Shown: positions 52,879 to 61,193, numbered from the stretch's first letter. The stretch is 64,000 nt of DNA from Promicromonospora sukumoe (GCF_014137995.1 NZ_JACGWV010000002.1:1116001-1180000), one strand, 5' to 3'. Translations and numbers: made by a program. The notes: a model not told the origin generated them from the sequence alone.

Positions 52879-52884
52879 GCGGGG

Positions 52885-52890
52885 ACACTA
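52885..52890 (-). promoter_or_regulatory. -10 box for leaderless ABC operon
   Basis: TAGTGT on the minus strand ends 6 nt before the ATG at 52878. Confidence 0.55.
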
Positions 52891-52962
52891 GCGCGACTCA
52901 CCGACGCGGGCCGTCGGCCCCCGGGATGAACCGGGCGTACGACCAGGGGATGACGTCGCAGG

Positions 52963-54399
52963 TCAGTCGCGGCGCGCCCGGCCCGTCACGTGCAGCATCC
53001 GCTGCTCGCCGAAGGCCACGTTCTGGTCGATCGTCACCGTGACGACGTCGCCGTCGAACCGCAGCTCCAGGCGCCACTCGAACGGCGTGCCGAGGAAGAC
53101 CAGGCGACCACGCAGCGTGGAAGCGTCGGCCCAGGCGGCCGCCGCCGCGACGTCGACCGGTGCGTCCCGGACCGCCCAGCTCCCCGGGACCCACTCCCCG
53201 TGCCCGAACTGCACGACCTGATCGGTCCCGGCCGTGGTCGTGAACGTCACCTCGGTGAGCCCGTCCAGGGAGCGGCCCACGGCCAGGGCGGTCACGTCCC
53301 GCTCGTTCGGCTGCAGCTCGTAGGTCACCCCGGCCAGCGCGTCCAGGAGCGGGGACGACGGCGCGCCGGACGGCGTCGGCAGGGCCGGCTCGAACCGCTC
53401 GGGCCCCTGCTCCGGGGCGGCGAGGTAGGGGGCGACCCACGCGGCGTCGGGCAGCAGGGAGTCCCAGACCACGTCGAGCACGGCCTGCATGTCCATGAGG
53501 CCCGAGGTCATCGTGATCACCAGGTCCTTCTCGGGCCAGACGAGGATGTACTGCCCGAACGCGCCGTCGGCCCGGTAGGCGCCGTGCCGACACTGCCAGA
53601 ACTGGTAGCCGTAGCCCTGGTTCCACTCCGGCCAGTCGTGCGGGCCGTTCGGCACCTGCGCGGACGTCGCCGCAGCCACCCACTCGGCGGGGACGAGCTG
53701 CCGCCCCTTCCAGACGCCGCCTTGCAGGTAGAGCTGCCCGAACGCCGCCATCTCCTCGGTCGTGACCGACAGCCCGAACCCGCCCACGTCGATGCCGTCG
53801 GGGTCCTGCTCCCAGGTGGCGTGCGTGATGCCGAGCGGCTCCAGCAGGCGCGGCGTCAGGTAGTCGAGCAGCCGCTGCCCCGTGAGCTGGTGCAGGATCG
53901 CCGACAGCAGGTAGGTCGCGCCGGTGTTGTAGACGAACTGCGTGCCCGGCTCGTGCTCGACGGGACGCGCCAGGATGGCGCCCGCCCAGCGGGACCGCGG
54001 CAGGGAGATCGTGCGGCCGACGCCCTCCATGGTCGAGGCGCTGTGCCCCGTCGTCATGGTCAGCAGGTCGCGCACGCGCATCGCGGCCAGGTGCTCGCCC
54101 AGGTCGGCCGGGGCGTCGTCCGGCAGGAGGTCGATGACGTGGTCGTCCAGGGTCAGGAGCCCCTCGTCGACCGCGATCCCGACGGCGGTCGACGTGAAGC
54201 TCTTGCTCACCGAGAACATCACGTGCGGCCGGTCGGCCGTGTGCGGCTGCCACCAGGCCTCGGTGATCACCCTGCCGTGGCGCAGCACCATGACGCTGTG
54301 CACGTCCTCCAGCGCGTCCAGCCCGGCGACGAGACGGCGCAGGGCCGCGGGGTCGACGCCCTCGGCCGCGGGGGTGGAGCGGGGCAGGATCCGCGACAT
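52963..54399 (-). CDS. Serine hydrolase, beta-lactamase/DD-peptidase fold
   Basis: 478 residues from the ATG at 54399. The class C beta-lactamase-like domain has SxxK in MFSVSKSFTSTAVG, YxN in QFVYNTGATYLLSA and a GYGYQFWQ block in place of KTG. No signal peptide is seen, so it is predicted cytoplasmic, like many EstB-type esterases. A C-terminal ~120-residue beta-rich domain (TALAVGRSLDGLTEVTFTTT, LRFDGDVVTVTIDQNVAFGE) is extra. It lies 37 bp after the nucleotidyltransferase gene on the same strand and may be co-transcribed. Confidence 0.9.
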   Translation of the reverse strand: MSRILPRSTPAAEGVDPAALRRLVAGLDALEDVHSVMVLRHGRVITEAWWQPHTADRPHVMFSVSKSFTSTAVGIAVDEGLLTLDDHVIDLLPDDAPADLGEHLAAMRVRDLLTMTTGHSASTMEGVGRTISLPRSRWAGAILARPVEHEPGTQFVYNTGATYLLSAILHQLTGQRLLDYLTPRLLEPLGITHATWEQDPDGIDVGGFGLSVTTEEMAAFGQLYLQGGVWKGRQLVPAEWVAAATSAQVPNGPHDWPEWNQGYGYQFWQCRHGAYRADGAFGQYILVWPEKDLVITMTSGLMDMQAVLDVVWDSLLPDAAWVAPYLAAPEQGPERFEPALPTPSGAPSSPLLDALAGVTYELQPNERDVTALAVGRSLDGLTEVTFTTTAGTDQVVQFGHGEWVPGSWAVRDAPVDVAAAAAWADASTLRGRLVFLGTPFEWRLELRFDGDVVTVTIDQNVAFGEQRMLHVTGRARRD

Positions 54400-54436
54400 G
54401 CTCGGGCACGTCCTCTCGCTGGGTGACGCGACATTC

Positions 54437-55258
54437 TCACCCCACGGGTTCGCGCCTGTCGACCAGTCGCAGGAACGCGTCCTCGGCGAGCGACCAGGCG
54501 CGGTCACGGGCCGCGCCCCGCCGGGCCGGCAGTGCGTCCGAGAGCGCCGCCTCGGCCCGCACCAGCTCCGCCTCGACGAAGTCCAGGAGGAGCCGCGGCA
54601 CGGCGATCGAGCCCATCTCGCGCGTACGCGCCTTGCTCCGGACCAGGTCGCCGACAGCTTCCCGGACGTCGTCGGGAAGCGCGGCCCCCGCGACGAGCGA
54701 GGGCAGATCCATCGGCGGCGACGCGTCCTCCCGCAGGCACATCCAGCGTAGCGTGACCGCCGGCCGCAGCGCGTAGAGGAACTTCTTGGCCGCCCCGGAC
54801 GAGGCGAGCAGCGCCAGGTTGTTGCGGGCCACGTGCAGGTAGTGGTTCGTCAGGGCGCGCCGGTCCGTGGTGTCGTCGGCCAGCGCCAGCAGGTCGTCGC
54901 GGATTGCGGCGTCGCCGCGGTACACGATCGGCGAGCGCAGCCACTCCCCGACCGTCGCGTTCCCCTTGACCATCAGCCCGAGGGCCTTGCGCACGTCCCA
55001 GCCGTTGACGTCGAAGACCTTGTCCAGCGGCGTCTCGATCACGTCCCGCCGGGTGCGCAGGCCCAGGTAGTCGCCGGCGCGGCGCACGTACAGGAACCGG
55101 CAGTCGTAGTCCGAGTCCGGCGAGGGGAAACCCCAGGCCCGGCTGCCGCTCTCGATCGCCCACAGGATGCGGACGTCGTGCTCCTGCTCGACGCGGTCCA
55201 GGCGTGCGTCGACCGCCCGGACGACGTCCGGGTCCATCGAGTCGGGGATGTTGCGCAT
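54437..55258 (-). CDS. Predicted nucleotidyltransferase (COG3541/RlaP type)
   Basis: 273 residues. Pol-beta-type nucleotidyltransferase core IESGSRAWGFPSPDSDYDCR (GS motif plus DxD metal ligands), then FLYVRRAGDYLGL and a helical C-terminal domain (ARNNLALLASSGAAKKFLYA, LRPAVTLRWMC). It matches the YcgL/RlaP group linked to RNA repair and phage conflict. It lies 9 bp after the NADAR gene in one operon, so both probably act on the same modified nucleic acid or nucleotide. Confidence 0.88.
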   Translation of the reverse strand: MRNIPDSMDPDVVRAVDARLDRVEQEHDVRILWAIESGSRAWGFPSPDSDYDCRFLYVRRAGDYLGLRTRRDVIETPLDKVFDVNGWDVRKALGLMVKGNATVGEWLRSPIVYRGDAAIRDDLLALADDTTDRRALTNHYLHVARNNLALLASSGAAKKFLYALRPAVTLRWMCLREDASPPMDLPSLVAGAALPDDVREAVGDLVRSKARTREMGSIAVPRLLLDFVEAELVRAEAALSDALPARRGAARDRAWSLAEDAFLRLVDRREPVG

Positions 55259-55267
55259 CCCCGGACG

Positions 55268-55903
55268 CTAACGGCCGGACGACGGCGCAGTCGCGCCCTT
55301 TTCCAGCCGTTCCCGGGCCTCCATCAGGGCGAAGCCGAGCAGGTTGAGCCCACGCCAGGCGGCCGGACGCTCGGCGTCCTCGTTCCCGGCGCCCATCCCG
55401 ATGCCCCAGACGCGGTCCCGCGGGCTGGCCTCGACGAGCACCCGGGAGCCGGTGCGCACCAGGTACTCCCGCAGGTGCGGGTGGGCGCCGAACTTGTGCT
55501 CGCTGCCGCGCACCACGATCTCGAACCGCTCCCGCACCCACACCTCGTCGTCGAAGTCCCGGACCGTCCGCCCGGCGGCCTTCGCGAGCGCGGGGTTCGG
55601 CGCGTCGATCGCCGCCCGCTCCGCCTCCGGGTCGCCGAACAGGCGGGCCTTCTCCGCCATCATCCAGTGCTCGGCGGTGCCGTAGCGGACGCCGTCCACG
55701 ACGAACGGCGCCTCGAACCACTGGCTCAGGCTGCCCCGGCCGGCGCTCCCGTCCGCCTCCGGCTGGTGCCCCCAGAAGTGCAGGTACTTGGGCGTCGCCC
55801 CGGCGTCGACGAGCATGCGGAGCTCGTCGACGGAGCGGACGGACGCGGGCCGCAGGGCCGTGGTGTCGGGCATGCCGGGAAGTGTGCCAGGTGACTCTGA
55901 CAC
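55268..55903 (-). CDS. NADAR/YbiA-family ADP-ribose-linked N-glycosidase
   Basis: 211 residues from the GTG at 55903, 4 nt after the MarR stop; an ATG at 55873 is possible. NADAR landmarks: LHFWGHQ near the start, SQWFEAPFVVDGVRYGTAEHWMMAEKARLF, RERFEIVVRGSEHKFGAHPH, VEASPRDRVWGIGMG and GLNLLGFALMEARERL. The family cleaves N-glycosidic bonds of riboflavin intermediates or ADP-ribosylated guanine. Sandwiched between MarR and a nucleotidyltransferase, a repair or anti-toxin role is a fair guess. Confidence 0.92.
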   Translation of the reverse strand: MSESPGTLPGMPDTTALRPASVRSVDELRMLVDAGATPKYLHFWGHQPEADGSAGRGSLSQWFEAPFVVDGVRYGTAEHWMMAEKARLFGDPEAERAAIDAPNPALAKAAGRTVRDFDDEVWVRERFEIVVRGSEHKFGAHPHLREYLVRTGSRVLVEASPRDRVWGIGMGAGNEDAERPAAWRGLNLLGFALMEARERLEKGATAPSSGR

Positions 55904-55907
55904 GGTC

Positions 55908-56363
55908 CTAGGCCGTACGGGCGGCGGTCCGGGCCGCCTGCTCCCGCATGGTCGCGGTGGTGAGCTCGACCCAGCGCGCCACGACCAGCAGCTCGTCCGC
56001 GGTGAACTGCCCGGTCACCCGCCCCATGGCCTGCGCCATCTCGGCCACGGCCTCGTTGACCTGCGGCGACGCCGGTGCGGTGGCCTCGATCACGAGCCGG
56101 CGCCGGTCGGTCTCGTGGCGGGTGCGCCGGGCGTAGCCGGCGTGCTCCAGCCGGTCCACGAGCCCCGTGACCGCCCCCGCCGTGAGGCCTGTCCGGTCGG
56201 CGAGCTCCCGTGCCGACATCGGCCCCTCCCGCCGGATGACGCCCAGCGCCTTGTTGTCGGCGGCGGAGAGGCCCGTCAGCGCGCCGAGCGCCTCGTGGAA
56301 CATCACGATCGCGTCGCTCAGCTCGGCGCCGAGGCGGGCCCCGGGGTCGGTGGGTGTTGACAT
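55908..56363 (-). CDS. MarR-family transcriptional regulator
   Basis: 151 residues from the ATG at 56363; a GTG at 56378 is the alternative. Winged helix LTGLSAADNKALGVIRREGP, MSARELADRTGLTAGAVTGL, VDRLEHAGYARRTRHETDRR, with dimer helices at both ends. It heads a MarR-NADAR-nucleotidyltransferase operon and is divergent from the 168-residue membrane protein, so it probably regulates both directions. Confidence 0.92.
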   Translation of the reverse strand: MSTPTDPGARLGAELSDAIVMFHEALGALTGLSAADNKALGVIRREGPMSARELADRTGLTAGAVTGLVDRLEHAGYARRTRHETDRRRLVIEATAPASPQVNEAVAEMAQAMGRVTGQFTADELLVVARWVELTTATMREQAARTAARTA

Positions 56364-56387
56364 GCCCCCATTGTGCACTCCACCATA

Positions 56388-56402
56388 TAGTTCAGTTCAC
56401 TA
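56388..56402. promoter_or_regulatory. Candidate MarR operator
   Basis: TAGT-N7-ACTA in an A/T-rich patch of the 54-bp divergent gap, with AGTTCA and GTTCAC inside. Position fits MarR autoregulation. The dyad is short, hence low confidence. Confidence 0.35.
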
Positions 56403-56432
56403 AATCATTCAGCCGAGCGAACGGATACCGCG

Positions 56433-56939
56433 ATGACCACCCCGACCACGATGCCCGGCCCCTGGGTCGCGGCCCTCCAGATCCTCGCCGAGACCTGGCA
56501 GTTCTTCGCCCGCCACTACCCGGTCGTCTTCGCCTGCGGCGCGCTCGCCTCGGCGCAGCGCTTCCTCTCGGTGAGCGGCACCGCCGACTGGGCCGGCGGG
56601 ATCGGCGGCGAGGCCTTCACGGCGGCCACCCGCCTCGCCTTCGGCGCATGGGCGGCCGTCGTGCTGCTCCGTGGCACCGAGTGGTCGGACGCCGGGGCGC
56701 GGTGGTCGGCCTGGGTCACGCGGAGCTGGCCCACGATCCTGGCGACCATGGCCGCGCTGGCGCTGTTCCTGGTCGTCTTCAAGCTGATCCCCGACGCGCT
56801 CGCCGGGCGCGTCGGCGGCATCGACCGGGAGACCTGGCTGGCGTGGGAGCTCGCGATCAAGAACGTCACGGTGATCCCGTTCACCATGCTGTGGATGACG
56901 GTCCTGCTGGGGGTCCGCCCGCTCGGGCAGGTCGGCTAG
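56433..56939 (+). CDS. Small polytopic membrane protein, unknown
   Basis: 168 residues, about four helices (FFARHYPVVFACGALASAQR, AATRLAFGAWAAVVLLRG, ILATMAALALFLVVFKLIPD, VTVIPFTMLWMTVLLGV). No family motif recognised. Divergent from MarR, a typical position for a MarR-controlled membrane target. Confidence 0.75.
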   Translation: MTTPTTMPGPWVAALQILAETWQFFARHYPVVFACGALASAQRFLSVSGTADWAGGIGGEAFTAATRLAFGAWAAVVLLRGTEWSDAGARWSAWVTRSWPTILATMAALALFLVVFKLIPDALAGRVGGIDRETWLAWELAIKNVTVIPFTMLWMTVLLGVRPLGQVG

Positions 56940-56949
56940 CGACGACCCG

Positions 56950-57342
56950 TCAGCCGGCGACGATCTCGGCCTCGAAGCCGTCCTCGTTCTCCAGGTAGGC
57001 CGCGTAGTGGTCGGGGCCGCCCGCGTGCGGGTGCCGGTCGGTGAAGAGGAGCGCCCAGCCGTGCGCGGCGGACTCCTCGACCAGCCGGTCCACCTCCGCG
57101 CGCGTGCCGCCGTGGAACGCGAGGTGGTTGAGCCCCGGGGCGAGCCGGTCGTGCGTGTCGCCGCCCATCGCGGGGCTCTGCTCGACGACGACGTAGGTGC
57201 CGTCGAGGATCCAGCTCACGCCCGCGCCCCAGCGCTGGTGCTCGGCGTAGCCGAGCGTGGTCAGGAGCCAGCCCCACGACCGTTCGGCGCGGGGCAGGTC
57301 GGGGACCCAGAGCTCGACGTGGTGCAGCCGGCCGCGGGTCAT
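56950..57342 (-). CDS. VOC-family (glyoxalase-like) protein
   Basis: 130 residues from the ATG at 57342. Two beta-alpha-beta-beta-beta units; metal ligands likely His in LHHVELWVPDLPRAE and LNHLAFHGGTRAEVD, and Glu in LENEDGFEAEIV. The start overlaps the stop of the OhrR-like gene (ATGA), so it is coupled. Possibly a detoxifying lyase/isomerase or resistance protein; substrate unknown. Confidence 0.88.
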   Translation of the reverse strand: MTRGRLHHVELWVPDLPRAERSWGWLLTTLGYAEHQRWGAGVSWILDGTYVVVEQSPAMGGDTHDRLAPGLNHLAFHGGTRAEVDRLVEESAAHGWALLFTDRHPHAGGPDHYAAYLENEDGFEAEIVAG

Positions 57343-57803
57343 GACGCGGCCGCCGCGATGACGCGGGTGAGGCTGCGGTGGAGCAGCCCCAGCTCCTCGG
57401 CGGACATGCCCAGGCGCTCCATGATCGCGGGCGGCACGCGCAGCGCCTGCTCGCGCAGGGCGCGGCCCTCCTCCGTGAGCTCGACCGCGAGGGCCCGCTC
57501 GTCGCGCGGGTCGCGGCGCCGGGTCACGTAGCCGATCGCCTCCAACCGCTTGAGCAGCGGGGACAGGGTGCCCGGGTCGAGCTGCAGCAGCCCGCTGAGC
57601 TGCTTGACCGAGAGCGGCGACTGCTCCCAAAGGGCCAGCATGACCAGGTACTGCGGGTGCGTGATGCCCATCGGTTCGAGCAGCGGCCGGTACAGCGCGA
57701 TGACGCTGCGCGAGGCGACCGCCAGCGCGAAGCACACCTGACGGTCGAGGGCCAGGAGGTCCTCGGGCTCGGATGGGGCGCCGGCGCGGGACGTGGTGGT
57801 CAT
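57339..57803 (-). CDS. ohrR: OhrR-like MarR regulator (thiol peroxide sensor)
   Basis: 154 residues from the ATG at 57803 (SD GAGAGGAGAG). OhrR signature LDRQVCFALAVASRSVIALY with the peroxide-sensing Cys near position 23, then LEPMGITHPQYLVMLALWEQ, SVKQLSGLLQLDPGTLSPLL, KRLEAIGYVTRRRDPRDERA. Oxidation of that Cys by organic peroxides releases the repressor. No ohr gene is visible nearby; the coupled VOC gene and the divergent 58-residue gene would be its targets. Confidence 0.9.
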   Translation of the reverse strand: MTTTSRAGAPSEPEDLLALDRQVCFALAVASRSVIALYRPLLEPMGITHPQYLVMLALWEQSPLSVKQLSGLLQLDPGTLSPLLKRLEAIGYVTRRRDPRDERALAVELTEEGRALREQALRVPPAIMERLGMSAEELGLLHRSLTRVIAAAAS

Positions 57804-57852
57804 GCGGCTCTCCTCTCGGATCTTGACCAGACTAACAGTTGGTGTGCAAACT

Positions 57853-57866
57853 ATTGGTACACCAAT
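57853..57866. promoter_or_regulatory. Candidate OhrR-like operator
   Basis: ATTGGT-N2-ACCAAT, perfect 6-bp arms, 17 bp before the divergent small gene and 50 bp before ohrR. A related dyad (AGTTGGTGTGCAAACT) lies just to its left, and the patch is A/T-rich. Confidence 0.55.
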
Positions 57867-57882
57867 CAAATGGAGGCAGGGC

Positions 57883-58059
57883 ATGCGTAACCGCGACGGC
57901 CTGACCCTGGGCTACCGCGTCCTGTGGCGGCTCAACTGGCTGCTGCTGCACGTGGCGGGACCGGCCGAGCAGTCCGAGGACCGGGACCCCCGACGTCGCC
58001 TGGAGCGCGAGCGCGCCGAGCGGGTGGCCCGCTACCGGGCGGAGCAGGCCGAGGGCTGA
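57883..58059 (+). CDS. 58-residue Arg-rich small protein
   Basis: ATG at 57883 with SD GGAGG. Product: an N-terminal half with a hydrophobic/aromatic segment (LGYRVLWRLNWLLLHVAGPA) and a highly charged helical C-terminal half (RRRLERERAERVARYRAEQA). It may sit peripherally on the membrane. Divergent from ohrR and probably controlled by it. No recognised family. Confidence 0.6.
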   Translation: MRNRDGLTLGYRVLWRLNWLLLHVAGPAEQSEDRDPRRRLERERAERVARYRAEQAEG

Positions 58060-58079
58060 CGGTTCAGCGCCCGTACGGC

Positions 58080-58508
58080 TCAGTGCCCGGCCGCAGCCAG
58101 CAGGTCGAGCGACAGGGGCGCGATCGGGTAGCTCGCCACCGGGTCGGCCGGGTCGATCCAGACGAGCTCCTCGAGCTCGGCCCGGACCGCGATCTCCGCG
58201 CCGGGCCGCAGCCGCACGCGGTAGGCGTACGCGTCGACGACGTGGCCGGGCTCGTTCGCGGCGGGCGCCCCGAACCGGCCGATGCTCTCGATGTCCGCCG
58301 GGTCGAGCCGCAGCCCGACCTCCTCCTCGAACTCCCGGACGAGCGCCGCCAGCGGCTCCTCGCCCGGCTCGATCTTGCCGCCGACCTGCATGAATGACTC
58401 GGTGCCCCGCTTGCGCACCAGCAGGTGCCGCCCGTCGGCCCGTTCCACGACGGCCGCGACGATGCGCAGCGTCCGGACGGCGCCGCCGTCCGCGTCCGCA
58501 CCGCTCAC
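58080..58508 (-). CDS. NUDIX hydrolase
   Basis: 142 residues. Full Nudix box GGKIEPGEEPLAALVREF followed by EEEVGL (GX5EX7REUXEEXGU). Core RIVAAVVERADGRHLLVRKR and a C-terminal LEELVWIDPADP. It hydrolyses a nucleoside diphosphate linked to X; substrate unknown. The GTG start overlaps the dnaX stop by 4 nt (GTGA), so it is translated with dnaX. Confidence 0.94.
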   Translation of the reverse strand: MSGADADGGAVRTLRIVAAVVERADGRHLLVRKRGTESFMQVGGKIEPGEEPLAALVREFEEEVGLRLDPADIESIGRFGAPAANEPGHVVDAYAYRVRLRPGAEIAVRAELEELVWIDPADPVASYPIAPLSLDLLAAAGH

Positions 58509-61186
58509 GCCTGGTCCACGATCTCGTCGATCACGGTGCCGCCCAGCACCTGCACGACGAGCGAGACCCCCGCGAGGCCGCCCGCGACGATGTCGGGGTC
58601 GTCGTCGGAGGGCTCGTCGTAGAACTCCGCGCCGTCGCTCGACGCCGCCGCCGCCGGCTTGGTCTGGGCCGCGTTCCTGGGCTCGGCGGGCGCGCCGCTC
58701 GCGGCGGCGCGGGCACGGCGCTCGGCGGCCTGCCGGAGCGCCTCGCGCGCGCTGCCCGCGCCCGACATCGACGGTCCGGACGGCGGCGGCGGAGCCTGGT
58801 CCTCGTAGACCGGCTCGGGCTCCGGCATGTCGTAGTCCGCGGGCGGCTCGGTCGCGCTGGCCCCGGACAGCCAGGCCTGGTCGGCGGCGCTGGCCGCCGA
58901 CGACGGGCCGGACGGCTCGGGCCGGGACGGCGCCGTGCGGGCGGCCTCCGGTGCCGACGGCTCGGGGCGGGAGGGTTCAGGGCGGGAGGGTTCGGGCCGG
59001 GAAGGCTCGGGTCGCTCGGCGACGGCGACGCTGCCCTGGGCCTGCCCGGCCGACCGCGTGGCCGAGCCGACCGCCGCAGAGGCCACGGTGGCGGCCGGCG
59101 CCGACACCGTGGCCACGCTTCCGCCCGGCGTCGGCACGTCGGGCCAGTCGGGCTCGACGGCGGGTGCGGGCCCGGACGGCGCGGCAGGTGCGGGCGCCTC
59201 ACGCCGCGGTTCGCCCGACGACGTCGCCGGGCCGGAGCCGCCGCCCGACGGACCGCCGCCGGAGGGGCCGCCACCGCCCCCGGAGGGACCCTCGTCGAGC
59301 GTCGCCTCGACGCGGACCCGGATGCCGAGCGTCTGGTAGACGGCCTCCTCGACGGCGCTGGTGTGCCGCGCGTTCGAGAAGGCGCGGGCCAGGCCAGGAG
59401 CCCCGAAGCCGAGCTTGAGCGTGCCGCCCTCCAGGGCCGCGACCTGCGCGTTCGGGCCCACGAGCGACCACGTCACGCGGGCGGCGGCCAGGGCGCCGAG
59501 CACCTCCTGCCAGCGGCGGCGGACCGTCTCGGTGGTGACCTCCGGCTCGGCGCCCGAGGCCGGTGCGGGCTGGAGCGGAGCGGCCGGTGCGGGCTGGGCC
59601 GGTGCGGGCTCGGGAGTCGTCGAGGGCTCCTGCGCAGCCTCAGTCGCGGCAGGCTCGGGCTCCGCCGGCGTGGGCGTGGGCGCCGTGGGCTCCGGCGCAG
59701 TCGGCTCCGGGTCGGCGGCCTCCGCGGTCGCGACCGGAGCAGCCTCCCGCGCCGGGGCAGGAGCGGGCGCCGGCTCCTCGGCGGGTGCGGGCGGCATCGC
59801 CGGGCGTGCGGGCTCGGCGGTCCCCTGACCCCGGCCTCCGGCGGTCGGCGCCCCCTGGTCCCCTCGCTTCTTGCGCGCGTCGAGCACCGCCCGCGCGGCG
59901 GCGGAACCGGCGAGCCCCACGGCCGCCGGGTCCTGGGCCGGGACGGCGTCGTCGGCCGCGGCACCGCGAGCGGGCGCGCCGCCACCACCCGGACCGGCCG
60001 GCGCGACCGAGGCCACGATGCCGCCCCGTTCGAGGCGGTCGATGCGGGCGGCCAGGCCCGCGGCGCCGTCGTCGGCCCCAGGTAGGAGCAGGCGCGCGCA
60101 CAGGAGCTCCAGGTGCAGCCGCGGCGAGGTGGCGCCGGTCATCTCGGTGAGGGCGACGTTCACGAGGTCGGCCGCCCGGGAGAGCTCTGCCACTCCGAGC
60201 CGCGCGGCTTGGGCGCGCATGCGTTCGAGCTGGTCGGTGGGGATGCCGCGCAGCACGGCCTCCGCGGCGTCGCCGGAGACGGCGATGACGATGAGGTCGC
60301 GCAGCCGCTCGAGGACGTCCTCGACGAACCGGCGTGGCTCGTGCCCCGTCGCGATGATCTGGTCCACGACCCGGAAGATCGAGCCGCCGTCACGCGCGGC
60401 CAGCGCGTCCACGACGTCGTCCAGCAGGGTCGCGTGCGTGAAGCCGAGCAGGCCGACGGCGAGGTCGTAGTCCACGACGCCGCCCGTGGCGCCCGCGATG
60501 AGCTGGTCCATCACCGAGAGGGAGTCGCGCACCGAGCCGCCGCCCGCACGCGTGACCAGCGGGAGCACGCCGCTGCCCACCTCAATACCCTCGGCGGCGC
60601 AGAGGTGCTCCAGGTAGGGCGACAGCACGTCGGGCGGGACCAGGCGGAACGGGTAGTGGTGGGTGCGCGACCGGATGGTGCCGATCACCTTGTCCGGCTC
60701 CGTGGTCGCGAAGATGAACTTGATGTGCGCCGGCGGCTCCTCGACGATCTTGAGCAGCGCGTTGAAGCCCTGCGGCGTCACCATGTGCGCCTCGTCGAGG
60801 ATGAAGATCTTGTACCGGTCGCGGGCCGGGGCGAAGGTGGCGCGCTCGCGCAGGTCACGCGCGTCGTCGACGCCGTTGTGCGACGCGGCGTCGATCTCGA
60901 CCACGTCGAGCGACCCGGGGCCGCCGCGCGCGAGCTCGACGCACGAGGGGCACTCGCCGCACGGGGTGTCGATCGGCGACTCCGGCGTGTTCTTCGCGCA
61001 GTTCAGCGTGCGCGCGAGGATGCGCGCCGACGTCGTCTTGCCGCAGCCGCGCGGACCGCTGAAGAGATAGGCGTGGTTCACCCGCCCGCTGCGCAGGGCC
61101 TGCATGAGGGGGCCCGTGACGTGGTCCTGGCCGATCACCTCGGCGAACGTCTCGGGCCGGTAGCGGCGGTAGAGGGCGGTGCTCAC
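58505..61186 (-). CDS. dnaX: DNA polymerase III subunit gamma/tau
   Basis: 893 residues from the GTG at 61186 (VSTALYRRYRPETFAEVIGQ), leaderless by TATCGT at 7 nt. Clamp-loader AAA+: Walker A SGPRGCGKTTSARI, zinc-binding Cys in CAKNTPESPIDTPCGECPSC, Walker B FILDEAHM, sensor 1 and arginine finger IRSRTHHYPFRL. Domain III follows to about residue 370. Residues ~385-560 and ~640-850 are Pro/Ala/Glu-rich and disordered, with a tandem RPEPS repeat. A tau-type domain (WQEVLGALAAARVTWSLVGP) lies between. The protein is long for the family. Confidence 0.97.
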   Translation of the reverse strand: MSTALYRRYRPETFAEVIGQDHVTGPLMQALRSGRVNHAYLFSGPRGCGKTTSARILARTLNCAKNTPESPIDTPCGECPSCVELARGGPGSLDVVEIDAASHNGVDDARDLRERATFAPARDRYKIFILDEAHMVTPQGFNALLKIVEEPPAHIKFIFATTEPDKVIGTIRSRTHHYPFRLVPPDVLSPYLEHLCAAEGIEVGSGVLPLVTRAGGGSVRDSLSVMDQLIAGATGGVVDYDLAVGLLGFTHATLLDDVVDALAARDGGSIFRVVDQIIATGHEPRRFVEDVLERLRDLIVIAVSGDAAEAVLRGIPTDQLERMRAQAARLGVAELSRAADLVNVALTEMTGATSPRLHLELLCARLLLPGADDGAAGLAARIDRLERGGIVASVAPAGPGGGGAPARGAAADDAVPAQDPAAVGLAGSAAARAVLDARKKRGDQGAPTAGGRGQGTAEPARPAMPPAPAEEPAPAPAPAREAAPVATAEAADPEPTAPEPTAPTPTPAEPEPAATEAAQEPSTTPEPAPAQPAPAAPLQPAPASGAEPEVTTETVRRRWQEVLGALAAARVTWSLVGPNAQVAALEGGTLKLGFGAPGLARAFSNARHTSAVEEAVYQTLGIRVRVEATLDEGPSGGGGGPSGGGPSGGGSGPATSSGEPRREAPAPAAPSGPAPAVEPDWPDVPTPGGSVATVSAPAATVASAAVGSATRSAGQAQGSVAVAERPEPSRPEPSRPEPSRPEPSAPEAARTAPSRPEPSGPSSAASAADQAWLSGASATEPPADYDMPEPEPVYEDQAPPPPSGPSMSGAGSAREALRQAAERRARAAASGAPAEPRNAAQTKPAAAASSDGAEFYDEPSDDDPDIVAGGLAGVSLVVQVLGGTVIDEIVDQA

Positions 61187-61193
61187 CCCCGCA

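Noticed and set aside
58935..59050. Short tandem repeats resembling a CRISPR-like array
   Set aside because: They are in-frame RPEPS codon repeats inside dnaX with no unique spacers and no cas genes.
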